Of a stretch of 64,000 nucleotides of DNA, positions 45,965-58,579 are shown one piece after another. Every line of letters begins with the position of its first letter. Positions within the stretch are counted from its first letter, which is position 1. Below the pieces are notes generated by a model. That model saw only the letters and a list, made by a program, of their open reading frames with translations. It was not told where the DNA came from and searched no databases. This DNA is from Nocardia sp. NBC_00565 (GTDB taxonomy: Bacteria > Actinomycetota > Actinomycetes > Mycobacteriales > Mycobacteriaceae). The stretch lies in NCBI RefSeq assembly GCF_036345915.1, contig NZ_CP107785.1, positions 1,550,001 to 1,614,000 on the forward strand, in the 5' to 3' direction. Both the position numbers and the translations under genes were made by a program.

Positions 45965-46855
45965 CTAGTCGACGGCGGCGGAAACCGGTGTCGGGGCATC
46001 CTGCCGGATCCGGCGTGCCAGCAGGTACGCGGCGATGGCGGCCGGGATATTCATCAGCACACCGTAGACCGCGGGCGGAACCGCCATCTGCGAGTTGTGC
46101 AGGACACTGGAGGCGACCGCGATGGCCAGCGCGCCGTTGTGGATGCCGATCTCCATCGCGGAGGCGATCGCCTGATCCGCCTGCACCCGGAACAGTCGCG
46201 GCACCGTGTAGCCGATGACGAAGCTCAGCGTCGACAGCAGCAGGCTGAGGGTGGCGAGTTTGCCGATGTTCTCGGTCAGCGTGTCGAACTCACGCCCCAC
46301 CGCCGCCAGCACGACCAGCAGCAGCACCACCGCCGAGACGATCTTCACGTTCTTGCGCATCCGCTGCGCCCACGCGGTGAACCGCCGGTGCACCCACATG
46401 CCGAGCGCGACCGGGACCAGCACGATCGCGAACACCTGGATGAACTTGTCCGGCCGCAGCCCGATCGTGGCGTCGTCGTCCATGAACAGTGTGAACGCCA
46501 GCGTGACCACCAGCGGCAGGGTGAAGACAGCGAGGATCGAGTTGATCGCGGTCAGCGTGATATTCAGGGCCACATTGCCGCCGGCGATATGGCTGAACAG
46601 ATTCGCCGATGGTCCACCGGGCGAGGCGACCAGCAGCATCACCCCGACGGCCAGTGCGCCCTCGAGCCGAAACAGATAGACCAGACCCAGGCAGATCGCG
46701 GGCAGCACCACCATCTGGCAGACCAGTGCCACCACTGCCGCTTTGGGATATCGGAGCACCCGGGCGAAGTCGTCGACGGTCAGGGTCAGCCCGAGTCCGA
46801 ACATCACCAGCGCCAGGGCCAGCGGTAGGAATACGGCGAAAATCGTTGAACCCAT
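45965..46855 (-). CDS. bile acid:sodium symporter family transporter
   Basis: A 296-residue membrane protein with 9-10 hydrophobic segments. The family core motifs are MVVLPAICLGLVYLF (segment 2-3), VASPGGPSANLFSHIAGGN (about 78-96, the conserved GG-SN) and MEIGIHNGALAIAVA (about 230, the second crossing motif). Bacterial members carry bile acids, 2-keto acids or pantoate; which applies here is unknown. Confidence 0.87.
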   Translation of the reverse strand: MGSTIFAVFLPLALALVMFGLGLTLTVDDFARVLRYPKAAVVALVCQMVVLPAICLGLVYLFRLEGALAVGVMLLVASPGGPSANLFSHIAGGNVALNITLTAINSILAVFTLPLVVTLAFTLFMDDDATIGLRPDKFIQVFAIVLVPVALGMWVHRRFTAWAQRMRKNVKIVSAVVLLLVVLAAVGREFDTLTENIGKLATLSLLLSTLSFVIGYTVPRLFRVQADQAIASAMEIGIHNGALAIAVASSVLHNSQMAVPPAVYGVLMNIPAAIAAYLLARRIRQDAPTPVSAAVD

Positions 46856-47013
46856 TCAGATCTCCTCAGCACCGACTCGGTCGGGTGTCGACGTTATCGA
46901 CTCACCGGCCGCGAGGCGAGCCCGGCCGTGGCGGCAACCGGGATCCGACGATGCGATGATGGTGCGCGCAGCGCGATCGAGATACTCGTCTTGACCTGAA
47001 GGGTTTTCCCTGG

Positions 47014-47565
47014 ATGCAGACCTATCGGCTCGTATTGCTCACCCTCGGTACCGGGCTCGCCTGCCTGAGCGCCGCGTGCGGATCGGGCGACGACAGCGGC
47101 GCGGCTCCGGCCGTTCCCGGCACGACCCCGGCCGTCACCACGTCGAGTGCCGTGCCGACCGCGAAATGCGGTGTCGACCTGGCCGCGCCGGTGATCCGTT
47201 CCGCGATCGCGACCCTGCCCGCGGAGCCGATCACCAAGGTGCCGTGGTCGAGCGAACCGGCCGGTTTCGAGGGCACCTTCGATCCGTGCGTCACCCTGTC
47301 GGCGGTGATCATCACGGTGCAAGGTGCGACGGGTAGCTCACCGAACCAAGTGCTGCTGTTCCACAAGGGCGAGTTCGTCGGCACGGCGACGCGGGAGAGT
47401 CACGGATTCACCTCGCTGGACCCGGGACGGACGACCGACGACACGGTCGGCGTGAGCTACAAAACGCCCGGCAGCTGCAACGCCTGTTCCGACGGCACCA
47501 GCACGCCGGTCCAGTTCCATTGGGATGGAAAGCAAGTCCAGATGATCGGGACGCCCCCGAAGTAA
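47014..47565 (+). CDS. LppP/LprE family lipoprotein
   Basis: A 183-residue lipoprotein with signal peptide and lipobox LSAAC (Cys about 22), a short linker, and the LppP/LprE domain: FDPCVTLSAVIITVQGATGSS (in parts, about 89-109), NQVLLFHKGEFVGTATRE. This matches mycobacterial LprE closely in order and spacing. Function of the family is not well defined (LprE has been linked to persistence in macrophages). Confidence 0.8.
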   Translation: MQTYRLVLLTLGTGLACLSAACGSGDDSGAAPAVPGTTPAVTTSSAVPTAKCGVDLAAPVIRSAIATLPAEPITKVPWSSEPAGFEGTFDPCVTLSAVIITVQGATGSSPNQVLLFHKGEFVGTATRESHGFTSLDPGRTTDDTVGVSYKTPGSCNACSDGTSTPVQFHWDGKQVQMIGTPPK

Positions 47566-47568
47566 GGC

Positions 47569-48105
47569 TTATCGCGCGCGACCGAAGATCCGGTCCATGG
47601 TCGCTCTCAGCTCAGCCGCGGGATCGCTGGGCAGCGTCGGCCTGCGCCAGGCGATGATCTGATCGGGGCGCACGAGCAGCGCGCCGGTGGGGGAGAGGCC
47701 GACGGTATCGGTCCAATCGTGGTCCAGCTCATGGACTTCGAGCGGCGGCCGCGCGGCGGCTTTCCACCCGGTTCCGGCGGGGCCGGCCAATAGCGCCCAG
47801 GCGGTGCCGATGAGGTCGAGGGTGGAGCGCCCGTCGGCCAGCCTGCGGTGGGGCAGCCGGGTGCCGGGTTGGCCGGTGAGGTCGAGGTGATCCATCGTGC
47901 TCGGGCTGCCGTCGTCGATGAGCGCGCCCGCGCGGTAGCGGTTGCCGAGGATCATGGCGATCGGGTCGGCCAGTGGGGTGGCATCGGTGGATTCGCGATT
48001 CATGGTGCGCAGGTCGGTGGTTCGGATGCTCGACTGGTCGGCGATATGCCAGCCGACCGGGTGGCGTTCCGCGTGGTAGGTGTCCAGCAGCGCGGGATCG
48101 GCTGA
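47569..48105 (-). pseudogene. C-terminal fragment of an aromatic-ring FAD monooxygenase
   Basis: The frame reads DPALLDTYHAERHPVGWHI, the end of the FAD-binding domain of PheA/TfdB/MhpA-type hydroxylases, and then their C-terminal thioredoxin-like domain (LPHRRLADGRSTLDL, VLLVRPDQ-like GALLVRPDQIIAWR). About 350 N-terminal residues with the GxGxxG loop are absent; the sequence changes at about 48105 into the start of the divergent TetR gene. The deletion removed the 5' part of this gene and the shared promoter. Confidence 0.75.
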
Positions 48106-48803
48106 TCTGGTCGCTGCCGGAACCGCCGGGGCGTCCGACCACGACGCTGAGCCGGGCGAGCATCCTGCGCGCGGCACTGACGGTGGCCGACGGCGAGGGC
48201 GCCCGGGCGCTGACCATGCGCCGGATCGCCACGGCGGTCGGCGCGTCGACGCCGATGTCGCTGTACCGCTATGTCGGCAGCAAGGACGGTCTGGTCGATC
48301 TGCTGATCGATGCCGTCTACAGCGAGATCGCACTGCCCGCAACGCCTTCGGGGCATTGGCGCACCGCACTCGAAGAACTCGCCCTGGCCACCTGGACGGT
48401 GATCCAGCGCCACCTCTGGTTCGGCGAACTCGTCCACACCCGTCCACCGTTGGGTCCGAATGCACTGCGCTACTTCGACTTCCGCTTCGCACTGCTGGAG
48501 CCCCTCGGCATCGCCGCCGACGAGATGACCCTGATCACCGCCGCCGTCGACGGCCATCTCATCGGCGCCGCACTACAACTCGCCGAGGAGAACCGCATGC
48601 GGACCCGCTCCGGCCTGCGTACCGAGGACGAATTGGCCGCCGCCGCGGGACCGCTGCTGGAACCGCTCCTCGCCGACGGCCGCTACCCCGCGTTCGCGCG
48701 CTGGGTCGCCGCGCGCACCACCACCGGCGGGACCGACCCTGTCGAGTGGACACTGGCGTGTCTGCTCGACGGGATCGCCGATCGCCTCGGCCTGCCGAAA
48801 TAG
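48102..48803 (+). CDS. TetR family regulator, start region probably damaged
   Basis: A TetR protein of about 233 residues with helix-turn-helix ALTMRRIATAVGASTPMSLYRYV (in parts, about 39-60) and a TetR_C-type domain. The usual N-terminus (often M followed by a few residues then LIWSLPEP) seems cut: LIWSLPEPPGRP appears at 48105 with no ATG, GTG or TTG of its own, only a CTG at 48102 or a far upstream ATG (47973) antisense to the monooxygenase fragment. The gene may therefore be silent or made as a fusion. Confidence 0.65.
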   Translation: MIWSLPEPPGRPTTTLSRASILRAALTVADGEGARALTMRRIATAVGASTPMSLYRYVGSKDGLVDLLIDAVYSEIALPATPSGHWRTALEELALATWTVIQRHLWFGELVHTRPPLGPNALRYFDFRFALLEPLGIAADEMTLITAAVDGHLIGAALQLAEENRMRTRSGLRTEDELAAAAGPLLEPLLADGRYPAFARWVAARTTTGGTDPVEWTLACLLDGIADRLGLPK

Positions 48804-49068
48804 TGGGTCAGTCCTCGGTGTCGAGCGGTACGTAGCGCACCAGGATGTTGTCGGAATCCTCGAAGGTGCGGGTTTGATAACGCCGAAACCCTGGCTTCAC
48901 TTGGCAAACCGATCGGTCTTTTATGTGCCGACGGGTTCGCGGGCAACTGCGACGAACCGAGCGGACGGTACCTAGCCAAATATTCGCCAACGGATTGCTA
49001 TGGTCTGGGCGCGTCACTCGGAGCGACCTTGTCTGCATGCCGTGTACCAGTCGAGAAGGGGTCAATAG

Positions 49069-51123
49069 TTGTCGGGGCATGAAGCGACATCAGTGCTCAT
49101 CCGTGCGGTTCGGTTGGCGATCGCCACCGCCGTGGTGGTGACATCGGTGTCGATCGGCGCTGGGCCAGCGACTGCTGAGCAAACGGGCGATGGCGGTCGC
49201 GGCGAGCAGTGGACCGCCTTGTACGACGGTCCGCAGCAGTACGACGATGTCCATATCGACTCGGACGTCCCGATTCAGATGAGTGATGGCGTCGTGCTCA
49301 AGGCCAATGTGTATCGGCCCGTCGACTCGGCGAAGGCAGTGGTGGACAAGCCGTTGCCGACGATCGTGAACCTCACGCCCTATACGAAACTCCTCACCAA
49401 TCTGGTCGATTCGGCGCTGGCCGTGCCCGGGCTACAGCAGTTCACCATGGATCTGGTCCGGCGGATGAATCTGTCTCGTACGCCGATCAGTGGATTCGGC
49501 GACCTGCTGCACGCACTCGACGGCGGCACCATCCAGACCGTCCTCGGCATCGACCGCAATCTGATCCGCAGCGGATACACGCTGGTGGTCGCCGATGTCC
49601 GCGGCACCGGCTTCTCCCAGGGCGCCTGGAACACCCTCGGCCAGCGCGAGCAGTTGGATACCCGCGAGGTGATCAAATGGGCCGCGGCCCAACCGTGGTC
49701 CAACGGCACCGTCGGGATGAGCGGCGGTTCTTATGCGGGTATCAACCAGCTGCGCGTCGCCGAAGATGCCCCTGCCCCACTGAAGGCCATCTTCCCCGTC
49801 GAGGCCGGCAGCGATCTGATGCGTGATGTGGTCGCGCCGGGCGGTGGCGTCGGCACCACCTTCCTGCCGCTGTGGCTCAGCAATGTGAACCAGACGAAGC
49901 TGATTCCGGACGTGCAATCGATGCTCAACGGCACCTTCGACTGGAAGTGGTTCGAGGCGCGGATGGCCGATCCGGCAACGAATACCGATCTGCTGACCCA
50001 GGCGCTGCTCACGCCGTCACTGGACGATGTTCCGCCGGCATTGGCCGAGGCGCTCGACGGCAAGAGCGATTTCCGACAGGGGATTCTGGGGCATCCGGAG
50101 CGAATCACGGTGCCCACCTTCGTCTATGGCGGCTGGCACGATATTTTCGCCAACAGCGCGGCCAAGATCTACAACGCGATCCCGTTGCCCGCGGCGAAGA
50201 AGCAGTTGGTGATCGGCGATACCTACCATGCGAATCCGGGTGCGGGCACCGGCGCGGCCGGAGCGCCACCGCGGCTGGAGGTGTTGCAGCGGGTGTGGTT
50301 CGACAAGTGGCTCAAGGGCATCGACAACGGAATCGGCGACTTCGGTCCGGTCACCCTGTGGGAGCAGGGTGCGGCCTGGAAGACGATGCGGACGTTCCCG
50401 GAACCCGGTGTGACGCATCGCCGTATCTACCTGTCATCCGCGACCAGCGGCACCGCCGAGCACGCCTTGCGCGACGGATCGCTGACGACGAAGCGGCCGC
50501 AAGAGCGTAATTCGCTCGAGATAGCGCCCGGACTGACGACCGTGTGCTCGCGCGACGCCGCCCAAGGCTCCGCCGGACTGGCCGCGCCACTGGATATGTG
50601 CGCCAAGGACTCCCGCATCGCCGAATCCAACGCCTTGACCTTCACCAGCGCGAAGGTCGCCAAACAGACGGTGATCTCCGGCCCGATCAATGTGCACCTC
50701 AATACCGTGCACGATGCGACGGACGGATACTGGAGCGTCACCGTGAACGATGTCGCGCCCGACAACACCTCGACCGTACTCAGCGCCGGCCAGCTCACCG
50801 CATCGATGCGCGCCGTTGTCGATTCGAAGAGCGCCCGCTCGGCGAATGGTGATTACACCGCCCCGTACAACCCGATCACCCTGGACACCCTGCTGCCCGT
50901 TGTGCCGGGCAAGCCCGTCGCCCTCGATGTCGCGGTCATCCCGACGCAGGCCGTGCTGCAGCCCGGCCATCGGCTCCGCGTGGACGTCTTCGCCGGAAAC
51001 GCGCCGAAGGCATTGGCTTTCCGGCCCATGCTCAACAACACCGAACTCAAACCGCAGTATCTGCTGCTCGATCCGACCGTCCCGAGCTTCGTCAACCTGC
51101 CCACCAACCGGCCCATCGACTGA
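49069..51123 (+). CDS. secreted CocE/NonD family hydrolase
   Basis: A 684-residue alpha/beta hydrolase of the X-Pro-dipeptidyl-peptidase-like (CocE) family with a signal peptide (cleavage probably after GPATA, residue 36). Nucleophile Ser221 in MSGGSYAG; FVYGGWHDIF holds the acid and GDTYHAN the likely catalytic His. A C-terminal jelly-roll (about 520-684) is complete. It hydrolyses esters or X-Pro peptides outside the cell. TTG start at 49069 with GAAGGGG upstream. The decayed homologue at 2888-4497 is cytoplasmic and more distant. Confidence 0.88.
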   Translation: MSGHEATSVLIRAVRLAIATAVVVTSVSIGAGPATAEQTGDGGRGEQWTALYDGPQQYDDVHIDSDVPIQMSDGVVLKANVYRPVDSAKAVVDKPLPTIVNLTPYTKLLTNLVDSALAVPGLQQFTMDLVRRMNLSRTPISGFGDLLHALDGGTIQTVLGIDRNLIRSGYTLVVADVRGTGFSQGAWNTLGQREQLDTREVIKWAAAQPWSNGTVGMSGGSYAGINQLRVAEDAPAPLKAIFPVEAGSDLMRDVVAPGGGVGTTFLPLWLSNVNQTKLIPDVQSMLNGTFDWKWFEARMADPATNTDLLTQALLTPSLDDVPPALAEALDGKSDFRQGILGHPERITVPTFVYGGWHDIFANSAAKIYNAIPLPAAKKQLVIGDTYHANPGAGTGAAGAPPRLEVLQRVWFDKWLKGIDNGIGDFGPVTLWEQGAAWKTMRTFPEPGVTHRRIYLSSATSGTAEHALRDGSLTTKRPQERNSLEIAPGLTTVCSRDAAQGSAGLAAPLDMCAKDSRIAESNALTFTSAKVAKQTVISGPINVHLNTVHDATDGYWSVTVNDVAPDNTSTVLSAGQLTASMRAVVDSKSARSANGDYTAPYNPITLDTLLPVVPGKPVALDVAVIPTQAVLQPGHRLRVDVFAGNAPKALAFRPMLNNTELKPQYLLLDPTVPSFVNLPTNRPID

Positions 51124-51476
51124 CCCTCGATCCACGGCCCGAAAGATCCGGTCGGTCGAATTGTTGCCGAAAGTCTTGACGCGGGCGGGCTCCGGGAGTT
51201 ATTCTATTTACGGGAAGCAATTTGGCGGGGTTTTGGCGTGGGCGAAAGATTTGCCTTTCTGCACTCGACATTCAGCGAGTATGCGTGTAATTTCGGACGT
51301 TGCGCTGGCTGCCTCCCGTCCACCTCGCGAACCGATCGTTGGCAAACATCATCGATGACGTGATGTTTCTTCGTGCGTACGCGAGTTTCGCTCGAGTGGG
51401 TATCCAGGGCGAAATTCGTCAGTAGACAAGCGATGATCGCGCGATGCCGCGATCCGCGTGAGGGGAAGGACGCACC
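51124..51476. other. rpoB2 promoter and leader region
   Basis: About 350 bases without a gene. A -35/-10 pair is at 51176-51205 (listed separately), leaving a leader of about 265 nt before the TTG start. The ribosome-binding site GAGGGGAAGGA (about 51459-51470) is strong. I see no attenuator stem with a T-run. Confidence 0.5.
51176..51205 (+). promoter_or_regulatory. promoter of rpoB2
   Basis: TTGACG (51176-51181) and TATTCT (51200-51205) with an 18-bp spacer resemble a housekeeping (SigA/HrdB-type) promoter. The gene upstream ends 52 bp before it, so rpoB2 has its own transcription start and is not read from an rplJL-rpoBC operon. Confidence 0.55.
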
Positions 51477-54953
<3,477 letters not shown>

Positions 54954-55043
54954 GATCGCCGCACCAGGTGAGTCAGCGCGGACTCGGGTCACGGCCGGGG
55001 ATAGGTTGGTCCTCGGTAGTGGTGGCTGGTGAGTGGAGGTGGC

Positions 55044-55556
55044 GTGACCGAACGGTCTGTTTCGCCGGTTGTTGTCGTGATGGGTGTTTCCGGCAGCGGT
55101 AAGTCCACCGTCGGCAGCCGTCTCGCCGAGGCGCTGCACGTCGACTATGCCGAGGGCGATGATTTCCATCCGGCGGCCAATGTCGCGAAGATGGCGGCCG
55201 GTATTCCGTTGACGGATGCGGACCGCGCGCCCTGGCTGGACATCGTGGCCGGATGGCTCGGTGAACACCAGGGTCGCGGCGGTGTGGTCACCTGCTCGGC
55301 GCTCAAGCGGGTCTATCGGGATCGGCTGCGGGCCGCTGCGCCGAGCGCGTTCTTCCTGCACCTGGCCGTGCCGCACGACGAACTGGCCCGCCGCATGGCC
55401 ACCCGGAGCGGCCATTTCATGCCGCCGACGCTGCTCGATTCGCAGCTGGCGGCATTGGAACCGCTGGCTTCCGATGAACACGGCGTTGCCGTGGACGCGA
55501 CCCGCGACCCCGCCGAGTTGATTCGGGAAGCAACGGCGGTGCTGGGACCGAGCTAG
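55044..55556 (+). CDS. gntK: gluconokinase
   Basis: A 170-residue shikimate-kinase-like protein that phosphorylates gluconate to 6-phosphogluconate. P-loop VMGVSGSGKSTVG (about 13-25), EGDDFHPAANVAKMAAGIPLTD (in parts, about 42-63) and VVTCSALKRVYRD, with HFMPPTLLDSQLAALE, are GntK hallmarks. I start at the GTG 55044 with GGAGG 4 nt upstream; a GTG at 55029 lacks a site. It is the first gene after rpoB2 and overlaps the convergent small gene by 4 bp. Confidence 0.9.
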   Translation: MTERSVSPVVVVMGVSGSGKSTVGSRLAEALHVDYAEGDDFHPAANVAKMAAGIPLTDADRAPWLDIVAGWLGEHQGRGGVVTCSALKRVYRDRLRAAAPSAFFLHLAVPHDELARRMATRSGHFMPPTLLDSQLAALEPLASDEHGVAVDATRDPAELIREATAVLGPS

Positions 55557-55792
55557 CGGATCGAATTTCGATCGGACGGGGTTCGTGGTCGGGTGATGCG
55601 CGTGGCCAACCAGATGATGGCCACGATCAGCAGTGGGACGATCAGCAGCAGAGGTATGGTCGCCGCGCCCGCGATCGGATGCAGCCAGCCCGCGACGTTG
55701 TCGCATACCGCGTCGATCAGCCCACGAGCCAACTCCGCCACTGGAGAGTGCTCGTCCGGCCCGGCAGTGGAGTGGTCCGGCCATCGGTTCAC
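55553..55792 (-). CDS. small single-pass membrane protein, unknown
   Basis: A 79-residue protein with one strong hydrophobic segment (AATIPLLLIVPLLIVAIIWLA, about 43-63) followed by a basic tail (TRITRPRTPSDRNSIR), which suggests N-out/C-in insertion. GTG start at 55792. No family is recognised; it lies between gntK and the PAP2 gene. Confidence 0.5.
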   Translation of the reverse strand: MNRWPDHSTAGPDEHSPVAELARGLIDAVCDNVAGWLHPIAGAATIPLLLIVPLLIVAIIWLATRITRPRTPSDRNSIR

Positions 55793-55885
55793 GGCAACAC
55801 CCTACGACATCGGACCGTGATGTCACGTATATGCGCGCCCAGATACTCAGCAACCTCACAGCACAAAATCTGCAATCGTGTAGGT

Positions 55886-56677
55886 ATGACGAATCGCGAC
55901 TCGCCGCGTCCCGTACCGATCTGGTGCGTCGTCGCCCTGGTAGCGGTGGTGGTCGGCACCACCGCGAGCGTGCTGGGCGAGGGCGGCATCACCGCGATCG
56001 ACCAGCCGGGCACGGACTGGGTGGTGCAGCGTCGCGATGGGGTTGTAACTCCGATCGCGATCGCGATCAGTGCTGTGGGCGGCACCCTGCCGATGGCCGC
56101 ACTGGCCGTCGTGATGTGCCTTACACTCGCCTGGAGTGGGCGTTGGCCGGAGGCGGGGCTGGCCGGGTTCGCCACCGCGGGGTCCGGAATTCTCGTGGTG
56201 GTCGGCAAGCACCTGGTCGGCCGCACCCGACCGCCCGAGGCAGACCGTCTCGTCACCGCGACCAATCCGGCATTCCCGTCCGGGCACAGTCTCGGGTCGA
56301 TCGTGGTGATCGGAGTGCTTGCTGTGGTGGTGCTTTCGCGACTACAGCGCCCGGCCGCGCGCCGGACCGCCATGACCACGGCATCGGTATTCGTTGTGGC
56401 CGTCGGGCTTTCCCGGTGGTATCTCGGCGTGCACTGGCCGACCGATATCCTCGGCGGCTGGTGTATCGGCGCGCTGTGGCTGGCGCTCTGTCTGGCGGCG
56501 TACCGCTACTTGGTGACCAAAGCCGGTGTGGTGCAGGTGGCCTCGGAGACATTGGGAATGCAGACGCCCGCGGCCTCCGACAGCAGTAGTGCCCCGCCGA
56601 CCAGCGCGGCGACGGCGATCGCGCCGAATACCAGCACCCACAGCAGTGCGGGCAAATGGGTGAGTCGCGCCAGCTGA
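55886..56677 (+). CDS. PAP2 family phosphatase
   Basis: A 263-residue integral membrane phosphatase (about six segments). The three PAP2 motifs are KHLVGRTRPP (108-117), PSGHS with His134, and SRWYLGVHWPTD with His183. Substrates are lipid phosphates such as undecaprenyl or phosphatidate phosphates. The last ~57 codons, a Ser/Ala/Thr-rich tail, lie opposite the end of the M50-like gene; the phosphatase domain ends before that. ATG start at 55886. Confidence 0.88.
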   Translation: MTNRDSPRPVPIWCVVALVAVVVGTTASVLGEGGITAIDQPGTDWVVQRRDGVVTPIAIAISAVGGTLPMAALAVVMCLTLAWSGRWPEAGLAGFATAGSGILVVVGKHLVGRTRPPEADRLVTATNPAFPSGHSLGSIVVIGVLAVVVLSRLQRPAARRTAMTTASVFVVAVGLSRWYLGVHWPTDILGGWCIGALWLALCLAAYRYLVTKAGVVQVASETLGMQTPAASDSSSAPPTSAATAIAPNTSTHSSAGKWVSRAS

Positions 56678-57306
56678 TCGGCGTCGGAGTCCGCGCCCTG
56701 CGGCATTCTCGAGCGCCGGGCCCGCCCGCGCTGCAACTCGACGACCGGCCGGGTGCCCGCCAGCAGCAGGAACCACGCGCCCAGGTAGGCGAAACCCGCC
56801 TGCACCGTATCGGTCCCGAACCAGGACACCGCGAAGACGATGGCGCCCAAGCCGAATACCGTCAGCAGCCCGTAGAAATTGCGCACCTTGATCAGGACGG
56901 CGGCGAGCAGGACGATCGCGGTCCAGAGCATCAGGGTGATCCGGTTCGCGCCGAGCAGCGCGGCGAAGACCAGACCGAGCAGCGGTGGCGATGGATAGCC
57001 GGCCATCGCGGTCAGAATCATGCCGAGGCCGTAGGGCTTACCGCTCGATACCGTCAGGCCGGAGGTGTCCGAATGCAGCGTGATGCTGTTCAGCCGGCGA
57101 CCGGTCAGCAGCGCGAACAGCGCGTGGCCGCCCTCGTGCGCGATGGTGACCACATTGCGGGTGATCCGCCACAGCGGGCTGTATCCGACCAGAATCAGCG
57201 CCGCTACTCCGGTCGCGACGACCAACCACCATGGCGGCGCTGCCTGGGTTGTGGTGAGCCGGTCCGCGATGGACGCGCCGCGCTCGACGAATTCCGCTGT
57301 ATGCAC
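56506..57306 (-). CDS. M50-like zinc metalloprotease, membrane bound
   Basis: A 266-residue membrane protein with about 7 hydrophobic segments. HEGGH (His57, Glu58, His61) inside the second segment gives the HExxH zinc site of M50B-like proteases, and NSITLHSDTSGLT is the following strand. The third zinc ligand is not obvious. Such proteins are widespread in actinomycetes and their targets unknown. Its 3' end overlaps the convergent PAP2 gene by 172 bp. Confidence 0.8.
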   Translation of the reverse strand: MHTAEFVERGASIADRLTTTQAAPPWWLVVATGVAALILVGYSPLWRITRNVVTIAHEGGHALFALLTGRRLNSITLHSDTSGLTVSSGKPYGLGMILTAMAGYPSPPLLGLVFAALLGANRITLMLWTAIVLLAAVLIKVRNFYGLLTVFGLGAIVFAVSWFGTDTVQAGFAYLGAWFLLLAGTRPVVELQRGRARRSRMPQGADSDADQLARLTHLPALLWVLVFGAIAVAALVGGALLLSEAAGVCIPNVSEATCTTPALVTK

Positions 57307-57362
57307 CGCCGCACCTTATCCGGCCGCGGCGAGCTTCGCTGGGTCGTCGCGAGCGAGTGAGC

Positions 57363-58418
57363 TCACACAGTGACGATCTCGCCGAGGGCCGCCGATCGAC
57401 GCGCGGCGTCGAGCAATCGCAGCGTGGTCACGGCGTCGCGCGGGTCGACGGGAACGGGCGCGCCGTCGAGAATCGCGGCGGCCATGGCGGAGTAGAACGC
57501 CGGATAGTCGCCCGCGAGCGTCGGGAAGGGGCCGATCTCGGGTTCCGCGCCCAGCAGGCCCCACCGTTCGGATTCGACTGTGCCCCAAGGCCCGTCACCG
57601 TCATCGGGTCGGCGACCGGCCCGCAGCGCATCCTCCTGCGGATCCAATCCATAAGTGACATAACCGGCTTCGGAACCGAGCACCCGCAACCGCGGCCCCA
57701 GCTGTGGTGTCACCGCGCTCATCCATAAGTGCGACCGCACGCCGCAGGTGTGGGTGAGTGCGACGAAGGCGTCGTCATCGGTCTGGATTCCCGGCCGTCG
57801 CCGATCCAATTCGCCGTAGACCGAGTGCACCGGACCGAACAGCGTCACCGCCTGGTCGATCAAATGGCTGCCGAGGTCGAACAGCAGACCGGCCCCCTCA
57901 TCCACGGAGCCGATCTCGCGCCAGCCACCCTTGGGCACCGGCCGCCACCGCTCGAACCGGGATTCGAACCGCCGCACCTCACCGAGTCGGCCGTCCGAGA
58001 TCAGTTGCCGTACGGTCCGGAAATCGCCGTCCCAGCGCCGATTCTGGAACACCGACAGCGCCACCCCGGCTTGCTCGGCCCGTGCGATCAGATCCTCGCC
58101 CTCGGCCGCATTCACCGTGAACGGCTTGTCGACGACCACCGGCAGTCCGGCGTCCAAGGCCTGCCGGGCGAGGGGTGCGTGCGTCCGATTCGGCGTCGCG
58201 ATCACCACCAGATCGATCGCCGCGATATCGGCGAACAACTCGTCCGCGCTCGCGACGACCCGTACTCCGGGATGTTCGCGCCGCGCCTGCTCGGCGCGCT
58301 CGGCCGATGCCGTGACCACCGTCGCCACCCGCATCCGCGGCTGCGCGGCGATCAACGGCGCGTGGAAGACCGACCCGGCCAAGCCGTATCCGACAATGGC
58401 GACCTGCAGGCTGCTCAT
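57363..58418 (-). CDS. Gfo/Idh/MocA family oxidoreductase
   Basis: A 351-residue NAD(P)-dependent sugar or inositol-type oxidoreductase. N-terminal Rossmann loop VAIVGYGLAGSVFHAPLI (about 6-23) and the EKP-like motif here VVVDKPFTVN (about 91) are family hallmarks; the C-terminal domain has DLGSHLIDQA with the catalytic His. Substrate not deducible. ATG at 58418; the frame is open upstream without similarity. Confidence 0.88.
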   Translation of the reverse strand: MSSLQVAIVGYGLAGSVFHAPLIAAQPRMRVATVVTASAERAEQARREHPGVRVVASADELFADIAAIDLVVIATPNRTHAPLARQALDAGLPVVVDKPFTVNAAEGEDLIARAEQAGVALSVFQNRRWDGDFRTVRQLISDGRLGEVRRFESRFERWRPVPKGGWREIGSVDEGAGLLFDLGSHLIDQAVTLFGPVHSVYGELDRRRPGIQTDDDAFVALTHTCGVRSHLWMSAVTPQLGPRLRVLGSEAGYVTYGLDPQEDALRAGRRPDDGDGPWGTVESERWGLLGAEPEIGPFPTLAGDYPAFYSAMAAAILDGAPVPVDPRDAVTTLRLLDAARRSAALGEIVTV

Positions 58419-58579
58419 CTGCCCGACGCTACCGTCGCGTGCACCGCTGGTCGTACGCCAGGCGCCCAGATCGGCGAGAGATGACGCGACAACTAAACGG
58501 AGTATCGATCTCCGTTTTCGGTTAGGATTACCTATGTCGAGATCCCCGGAGTTCCACCTTCCAAGCAAGGGGCGAGTCC

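Noticed and set aside
45817..45999. Short peptides containing FRATCKQSLA encoded near 22430 and 45940, suggestive of a shared small protein
   Set aside because: The similarity is confined to the 30-bp DNA repeat and the flanking residues differ, so it is a DNA-level repeat and not a gene family.
48808..49080. 90-codon minus-strand frame between the TetR gene and the secreted hydrolase
   Set aside because: Composition is not convincing, start signals are absent and it crosses the hydrolase promoter; only the last ~30 codons look vaguely protein-like and no family could be recognised.
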